NCBI RefSeq assembly: GCF_037151175.1
Contig: NZ_JBBCOR010000004.1
Span: 62,001 to 126,000 of the forward strand
Source of the DNA: Asaia sp003994335
GTDB taxonomy: Bacteria; Pseudomonadota; Alphaproteobacteria; Acetobacterales; Acetobacteraceae
DNA length: 64,000 bases
Direction: 5' to 3'
Shown here: positions 59,468-64,000 of the stretch, one piece after another
Layout of the letters: every line of letters starts with the position of its first letter
How positions within the stretch are numbered: position 1 is the stretch's first letter
The notes under the pieces: generated by a model
The model's database searches: none
Seen by the model: the letters and a program-made list of their open reading frames with translations, nothing else
What the model was told of the DNA's origin: nothing
Made by a program: the position numbers and the translations under genes

Positions 59468-60756
59468 ACCGCCTCACCCCCGAACACGCGCTGGCCATTC
59501 TTCCACGTGCCCAGAACCCGTCCCTTGAGGCGACGGCCGTCAAAGGGGGTATTCTGCGCGCGCCCCGGTTGCTCGCCCGCTTCGACCACCCAATCGATAT
59601 CAGGGTCGAACAGACACAGATCGGCGCTTGCGCCCTCGTTCAACGTCCCGGCCTCACTGCCCAGCAGGCGTGCCGGATCGCAGCTCATCAGCGCAATCAG
59701 TCTTGCCAGCCGCAACACCCCGTCCTGCACAAGAGACAGCCCCACGCCCAGCAATGTGGTCAGCCCAGTGCCACCTGCGCTGGCCTGCGCAAAAGGCAGG
59801 CGCTTGTCATCGGCATCCCATGGGGCATGATCGGAGGCGATGGCGTCGATCGTGCCATCGGCCAGCGCCGCACAGACGGCCAGCCTGTCCTCTTCCGCGC
59901 GTAGCGGGGGCGACAGCTTGGCATAGGTGCGAAACTCTCCGATCGCCTCTTCATTGAGGGCGAAATAGGGAGGCGCCGTATCGCAGGTGATGGCCAGACC
60001 GCGTGCCTTGGCCTGACGGATGAGTGCCAGCCCTTCCCCGGTCGAAACATGGCCGAAATGCAAGCGCGCGCCCGTCATTTCCGCCAAACGGATATCACGG
60101 GCAATCAGAATGGCCTCTGCCGCTGCCGGGATCTGGGGCAGGCCCATGCGGGTGGCCAAAGCGCCCGCAGTGGCCGCGCCCCCCTTGGCGAGAGACGGGT
60201 CCTCGGGATGTTGGACCACGAGCGCATCAATTCCCTTGGCATAGGCCAGAAGCAGTCTCATGCGCTTGGTATCGGCGATCGCATGAATGCCATCGGTAAA
60301 CGCGACCGCCCCGGCCTCGCGCAGCATGCCGAGTTCGGCCATTTCCTCGCCCTTGCACCCCTTGGTGAGCGCGCCATAGGGCAGGATCGAAACCAGTCCG
60401 GTCTCTTCGCCGCGGCCACGCAGCAGACGCACGAGGGCGGGTTCGTCGATGGCGGGCTTCGAGTTCGGCAAAGCGGCGAGTGTCGTCACCCCGCCTGAGA
60501 CGGCGGCGCGGGCACAGGACGCGATGGTCTCGCGGTACTCGAAACCTGGCTCCCCGATAGCCACACGCATATCCACAAGGCCCGGGCAAAGCACGGCACC
60601 TTTGCCATCGATACGCTGTGCCCCATCAGGGGCCCCTTCGGCACCGGGCTTGTCACGCCCTGCGAGACGTCCCTCCCGGACCAGAAGACGTGAGGGCGCA
60701 TCATGGCCATCGACCGGATCGATCAGCCGTACATTCTCAAAAACAAGATCGGTCAT
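59464..60756 (-). CDS. Dihydroorotase-like protein lacking the HxH motif (PyrX/PyrC' type)
   Basis: 430 residues of the amidohydrolase fold. Where catalytic dihydroorotases have PGLxDxHxH, this has PGLVDMRVAIGEPGFEYRET, so both first metal-binding His are missing. The later positions remain: VVQHPED, RLHFGHVSTGEG and AIASDHAPWD. This is the state of the noncatalytic partner that accompanies PyrB in several bacteria. It likely supports PyrB assembly; a second, active dihydroorotase should be elsewhere. Overlaps pyrB and plsY by 4 bp each. Confidence 0.88.
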   Translation of the reverse strand: MTDLVFENVRLIDPVDGHDAPSRLLVREGRLAGRDKPGAEGAPDGAQRIDGKGAVLCPGLVDMRVAIGEPGFEYRETIASCARAAVSGGVTTLAALPNSKPAIDEPALVRLLRGRGEETGLVSILPYGALTKGCKGEEMAELGMLREAGAVAFTDGIHAIADTKRMRLLLAYAKGIDALVVQHPEDPSLAKGGAATAGALATRMGLPQIPAAAEAILIARDIRLAEMTGARLHFGHVSTGEGLALIRQAKARGLAITCDTAPPYFALNEEAIGEFRTYAKLSPPLRAEEDRLAVCAALADGTIDAIASDHAPWDADDKRLPFAQASAGGTGLTTLLGVGLSLVQDGVLRLARLIALMSCDPARLLGSEAGTLNEGASADLCLFDPDIDWVVEAGEQPGRAQNTPFDGRRLKGRVLGTWKNGQRVFGGEAV

Positions 60757-61694
60757 GATGCTGTCCGCATGCGTGAAAGTCGGTCGAGCACGGCCATGCG
60801 CACGGCCACACCCATCTCGACCTGTTCCTGAATGACGCTCTGCGCCGAATCCGCCACATCGGAGGCAATCTCGACACCCCGGTTCATCGGCCCAGGATGC
60901 ATGACCAGAGCGCCGGGCTTGGCAAGGGCGAGGCGGCGGCTATCCACCCCGTAGAATCGGAAGAACTCGCGCGCGCTTGGCACCAGACCCGCCCCCATGC
61001 GCTCGCGCTGAAGGCGCAGCGTCATCACCACGTCAGCGTCGCGCAGGCCGCTTTCCATGTCATGATGAATGGATACCGAGCCTAGGGAAGCCAGCGATGC
61101 AGGGACGAGGGTAGGCGGTCCGACCAGACGCACCTTGCTGCCCATGGCGGTCAGCAGATGGATATTCGAACGTGCCACGCGACTATGCCCGACATCGCCA
61201 CAGATCGCGACGGTCAGACCGTTCAGCGTGCCCAGATGGCGCTTGATGGTCAGCGCATCGAGCAGAGCCTGTGTTGGGTGCTCATGCATGCCATCGCCAG
61301 CGTTGACGACGCTGGCCTCGACCTTCTGGGCCAGCAGGGCCGGTGCGCCTGAGGCTGCATGGCGCACTACCAGCAGGTCGCAGCGCATGGCATTGAGCGT
61401 GGCTGCCGTATCGAGCAGTGTCTCGCCCTTGTTTACCGACGAGGTTGCGACCGTCATGTTGATGACATCGGCCCCCAGACGCTTGCCTGCCAGTTCAAAA
61501 CTGGTGCGCGTGCGCGTGCTGTCCTCGAAGAACAGGTTGATCACCGTCCGGCCACGCAACGCATCGCGCGGAGCGGTGCGCGAACGGCTCAGCAGAGCAT
61601 AATTGGCCGCGAGATCGAGATAAGGGGTGATCTCCTCGGCGCTCATGCCCTCAAGGCCGAGCAGATGATGCCGTCGGGTGAGCGTCTCAGCCAT
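60753..61694 (-). CDS. pyrB: Aspartate carbamoyltransferase
   Basis: 313 residues. FFEDSTRTRTSFE carbamoyl phosphate loop, MHEHPTQALLDALTI, VALVGDIGHSRVARS-type stretch (here CGDVGHSRVARSN) and VMHPGPMNRGVEIAS. First committed step of pyrimidine synthesis. Next to the dihydroorotase-like gene, as in multi-subunit bacterial complexes. Overlaps gltX by 8 bp. Confidence 0.97.
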   Translation of the reverse strand: MAETLTRRHHLLGLEGMSAEEITPYLDLAANYALLSRSRTAPRDALRGRTVINLFFEDSTRTRTSFELAGKRLGADVINMTVATSSVNKGETLLDTAATLNAMRCDLLVVRHAASGAPALLAQKVEASVVNAGDGMHEHPTQALLDALTIKRHLGTLNGLTVAICGDVGHSRVARSNIHLLTAMGSKVRLVGPPTLVPASLASLGSVSIHHDMESGLRDADVVMTLRLQRERMGAGLVPSAREFFRFYGVDSRRLALAKPGALVMHPGPMNRGVEIASDVADSAQSVIQEQVEMGVAVRMAVLDRLSRMRTAS

Positions 61695-63093
61695 GCGCGA
61701 TCGCGGCTCCTATGCGGGCCAGAACCTCGTCCCGGCCAAGGGCTTGAAGGGTCAGGTCGATACCAGGCGACACCGTGCTGCCCGTCATGGCTGCACGCAG
61801 GGGCTGGGCCACCTGTCCCAGCTTGATCGCCTTGGCTTCCGCAAATTCACGCAGCGCCCCATCGATGGCCGAGGCTTCGAACGGCTCGACCAGAGCAAGC
61901 GCCTGCGCCACGCCACGCAGAACGTTCTTGCCTTCTTCCGAAAGCTGCTTCTCCGCCTTGGCATCATAGGTGAACGGCAGGGATCGACCGAGGAAAGCCG
62001 CGCTATCGGCAAGGTCTGTCAGCAGCTTGGCGCGCTCCTTGAGCCCCGGCATCAGGGTCAGCACCCGGGCGCGCAGGGTGTCATCCACCGTGACATCTTC
62101 ACGCGCCTTCAGGCGATCCACTACATCATCGGTCAGGCGCGCATCCTCGGCATCACGCATATACACGCCGTTCAGATGCGTCAGCTTGACGTAGTCCATA
62201 CGCGAGGGCGAGCGCCCCACGCCGTCCAGGTCGAACAGGCGGATCTGCTCTTCACGGTTCAGGATCTCGGCATCGCCATGACCCCATCCCAGACGCAGCA
62301 AGTAGTTGCACAGCGCCTCGGGCAGGAACCCCTCATCGCGGAATTCCACTACCGACTGTGCGCCATGACGCTTGGAGAGCTTGGCGCCGTCCGGTCCATG
62401 GATGAGCGGTAAATGCGCGAAATGCGGCAGATCCCAGCCCATGGCGCGATAGATCATGGCCTGACGAAAGGTGTTCGTCAGATGATCGTCGCCACGGATC
62501 ACATGGGTGATCGCCATGTCATGATCGTCACACACCACGGCATGGAGATAGGTAGGCGTCCCGTCCGAGCGCAGGATGATCAGATCATCCATCTCGGCAT
62601 TTGCCACCCGCACCTCGCCCTGAACCAGATCATTGATGACCGTCTCACCCTCGCGCGGGGCCTTCAGGCGCACGGCAAAGGGCGCCCCCTCGGGCGCTTC
62701 CGACGGGTCACGATCGCGCCACATGCCGTTATAGCGCGGCGGCTGGCCCTTCGCGATCGCGTCCTCGCGCATCTGCTTCAGTTCGTCGGCCGTGCAATAG
62801 CAGCGATAGGCCAGACCTTTTTCCAGCAGCTCCTGTGCCACCTCCGTATGGCGGCCCTGGCGCGTGGACTGGAACACGGGTTCCTCATCCGCCGTGATGC
62901 CCATCCAGGCCAGCCCCTCGAAAATGACATCGACCGCGCGCTGCGTGGAGCGCTCGCGATCCGTATCCTCGATCCGGAGCAGGAATTGCCCACCGTGATG
63001 ACGGGCGAAAAGGAAATTGAACAGGGCCGCACGGGCATTGCCGATATGCAGCAAGCCGGTGGGAGAAGGGGCAAAGCGTGTGCGAACGGTCAT
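61687..63093 (-). CDS. gltX: Glutamate-tRNA ligase
   Basis: 468 residues from ATG 63093 (MTVRTRFAPSPTGLLHIGNA). The frame runs on to 63492 through the tandem repeats, but that part is repeat-derived. Motifs: HIGN for HIGH, LSKRHGA for KMSKS, and GDDHLTNTFRQAMIYRAMGW. Charges tRNA-Glu; could act non-discriminatingly. Last co-directional gene before the repeat region. Confidence 0.96.
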   Translation of the reverse strand: MTVRTRFAPSPTGLLHIGNARAALFNFLFARHHGGQFLLRIEDTDRERSTQRAVDVIFEGLAWMGITADEEPVFQSTRQGRHTEVAQELLEKGLAYRCYCTADELKQMREDAIAKGQPPRYNGMWRDRDPSEAPEGAPFAVRLKAPREGETVINDLVQGEVRVANAEMDDLIILRSDGTPTYLHAVVCDDHDMAITHVIRGDDHLTNTFRQAMIYRAMGWDLPHFAHLPLIHGPDGAKLSKRHGAQSVVEFRDEGFLPEALCNYLLRLGWGHGDAEILNREEQIRLFDLDGVGRSPSRMDYVKLTHLNGVYMRDAEDARLTDDVVDRLKAREDVTVDDTLRARVLTLMPGLKERAKLLTDLADSAAFLGRSLPFTYDAKAEKQLSEEGKNVLRGVAQALALVEPFEASAIDGALREFAEAKAIKLGQVAQPLRAAMTGSTVSPGIDLTLQALGRDEVLARIGAAIAHG

Positions 63094-63188
63094 GGCGCGT
63101 GCATAGCATGGTTGAGTGCCGCACACTACCGGATGGCGATTTGTTGTCCGGCCCGGATGAGCGACTGCGGCCCAAAAATTTCTGTCAT

Positions 63189-63503
63189 GGGGCCTCGCCC
63201 CGCGTAGGCTTCCCGCTGCGAGAACCGCCCTCCATGGGGCTCCACTCCATACCCCGCCAAAGGACGGTCGTCCTTTGGAAACCTGCCTGGCCAATCGGGA
63301 TGAAAGGGACTCGTCCCTTTCCGGGGAGCGGGGCAGCGCCCCGCGGAGGCTTCCCGCTGCGAGAACCTCTCTCCATGGGGCTCCGCTCCATACCCCGCCA
63401 AAGGACGGTCGTCCTTTGGAAACCTGTCTGACCAAATCGGGATGAAAGGGACGCGTCCCTTTCCGGGGAGCGGGGCAGCGCCCCGCAGGCACCTCTCTTC
63501 ACG
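63189..63503. repeat. Tandem ~142-bp repeat with nested hairpins
   Basis: Two nearly identical copies (63189-63329 and 63330-63471) plus the start of a third (63472 on). Each holds three dyads: GGGGC-GCCCC, CCAAAGGACGGTCGTCCTTT (fully palindromic with the next GG) and AAAGGGACGCGTCCCTTT. The repeat fills the gap between gltX and the next gene and makes all six frames open. REP-like elements of this composition are known in acetic acid bacteria. Confidence 0.85.
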
Positions 63504-63645
63504 GGGCTCCGTCCCGCTTGGACAATGGAAGGCCTGCCAAATCAGGCCCGGTTTTTGCGCGCGTGTTTCCTCCTGAAAACCCCTCGGGGTACGGTTTGTG
63601 CAAACGGGATTTGCAGAATTCTGTATTCGATGTAACGGTCTCGAT

Positions 63646-64000
63646 ATGAAAACACGCTTTCTCCTGTCCTGCCTTGCATCCATTGCCTGTGTTGTCGGTC
63701 TGGGGGCATCGGCTGTTGCCGCACCGGTGGCGCCGCGCGTCATTATTGTTGCGGGGTGGGAAAACGGGGCGGATACGGGGGATGCGCCGGGGGAGTATCA
63801 GGACTGGGTCGAGCGCGAGCATCTGACGCGCCAGATTCCGGTCAGGGGCGTGAAAGAGCCGATCCTCAGAGCCAATGACTCGGGCGTCTACGGGCTTGTG
63901 CTGCGTTCCGGCCCTGCGGAACTGATGGCGCTGGCGCTCGATCCTGCTTTTGACCTCAAGAAGACCTACTGGATCTTCACCGGCATCTCGGGCGTGAATC
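63646..64000 (+). CDS. Purine nucleoside permease-like exported protein, N-terminal part
   Basis: 118 codons visible, then cut by the right edge. Signal peptide (MKTRFLLSCLASIACVVGLG then ASAVAA). The next part fits the NUP family: RVIIVAGWENGADTGDAPGE, YQDWVEREHLTRQIPVRG, ILRANDSGVYGLVLRSG and LALDPAFDLKKTYWIFTGIS. In yeast this family includes the purine nucleoside permease; bacterial members appear periplasmic. Function is unproven. Confidence 0.75.
   Translation, partial: MKTRFLLSCLASIACVVGLGASAVAAPVAPRVIIVAGWENGADTGDAPGEYQDWVEREHLTRQIPVRGVKEPILRANDSGVYGLVLRSGPAELMALALDPAFDLKKTYWIFTGISGVN

Noticed and set aside
61687..63492. 601-codon version of gltX
   Set aside because: The extra 133 N-terminal residues are translated from the tandem repeat; MTVRTRFAPSPTG at 63093 is the family start.

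Overview
The window reads as chromosomal DNA of an acetic acid bacterium (Acetobacteraceae, Alphaproteobacteria). It is GC-rich and densely coded. It carries a periplasm-facing three-subunit FAD/multiheme cytochrome c sugar-acid dehydrogenase typical of that family, and alphaproteobacterial gene orders such as argD-argF-hslO, ileS-lspA-bamF-like-mutL and gltX-pyrB-pyrC-like-plsY-dprA-topA. The species cannot be fixed from the sequence alone.

Layout. 1-1283: start of an RND efflux permease on the minus strand, cut by the window edge. About 1500-21732: a compact phage-derived island on the plus strand. It holds an Xre repressor with four ATGGC-n5-GCCAT boxes, small early genes, a PemK/MazF-like small protein, terminase small and large subunits, portal, scaffold, major capsid, connector proteins, tail sheath, tail tube, a tail chaperone with a probable programmed -1 frameshift (A AAA AAC at 12886), a short protein in the tape-measure position, gpU-, gpX-, gpD-, gpV-, gpW-, gpJ- and gpI-like baseplate proteins and two fibre/adhesin proteins. 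I see no integrase, transposase, replication gene, holin or endolysin, and the last gene stops 14 bp from the convergent host cytochrome gene. It is therefore a contractile, DNA-packaging-competent-looking but non-autonomous element: a defective prophage or a domesticated, gene-transfer-agent-like particle. This is the main candidate for an undescribed system here.

21747-25559 (minus): gluconate/2-ketogluconate-type dehydrogenase operon (small Tat subunit, GMC flavoprotein, triheme cytochrome c). The GMC subunit carries a 1-nt deletion that destroys its C-terminal active-site region. A perfect 11-bp palindrome lies in the operon leader.

25689-32441 (minus): lipoprotein, unknown protein, hslO, argF, argD and a D-aminopeptidase-like hydrolase. 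32478-37513 (plus): recX, a CHAP lipoprotein, tatA, the methionine-salvage genes mtnB-mtnD-mtnC, ribF, fosA and a small ORF. 37558-37980 (minus): an exported protein. 38309-44223 (plus): ileS, lspA, a BamF-like lipoprotein and mutL. 44293-48646 (minus): yfdX-like, an EamA exporter, parE and an exported protein. 48981-51259: a lipoprotein, then an Rrf2 regulator divergent from a cysteine synthase. 51361-63093 (minus): OmpA-like porin, DUF1491, S41 protease, topA, dprA, plsY, a dihydroorotase-like protein lacking the HxH motif, pyrB and gltX. 63189-63503: a tandem ~142-bp repeat full of hairpins. 63646-end: start of an exported purine-nucleoside-permease-like gene.

Many adjacent genes overlap by 1-8 nt, so most host clusters are probably operons. 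No tRNA, rRNA or CRISPR was recognised.
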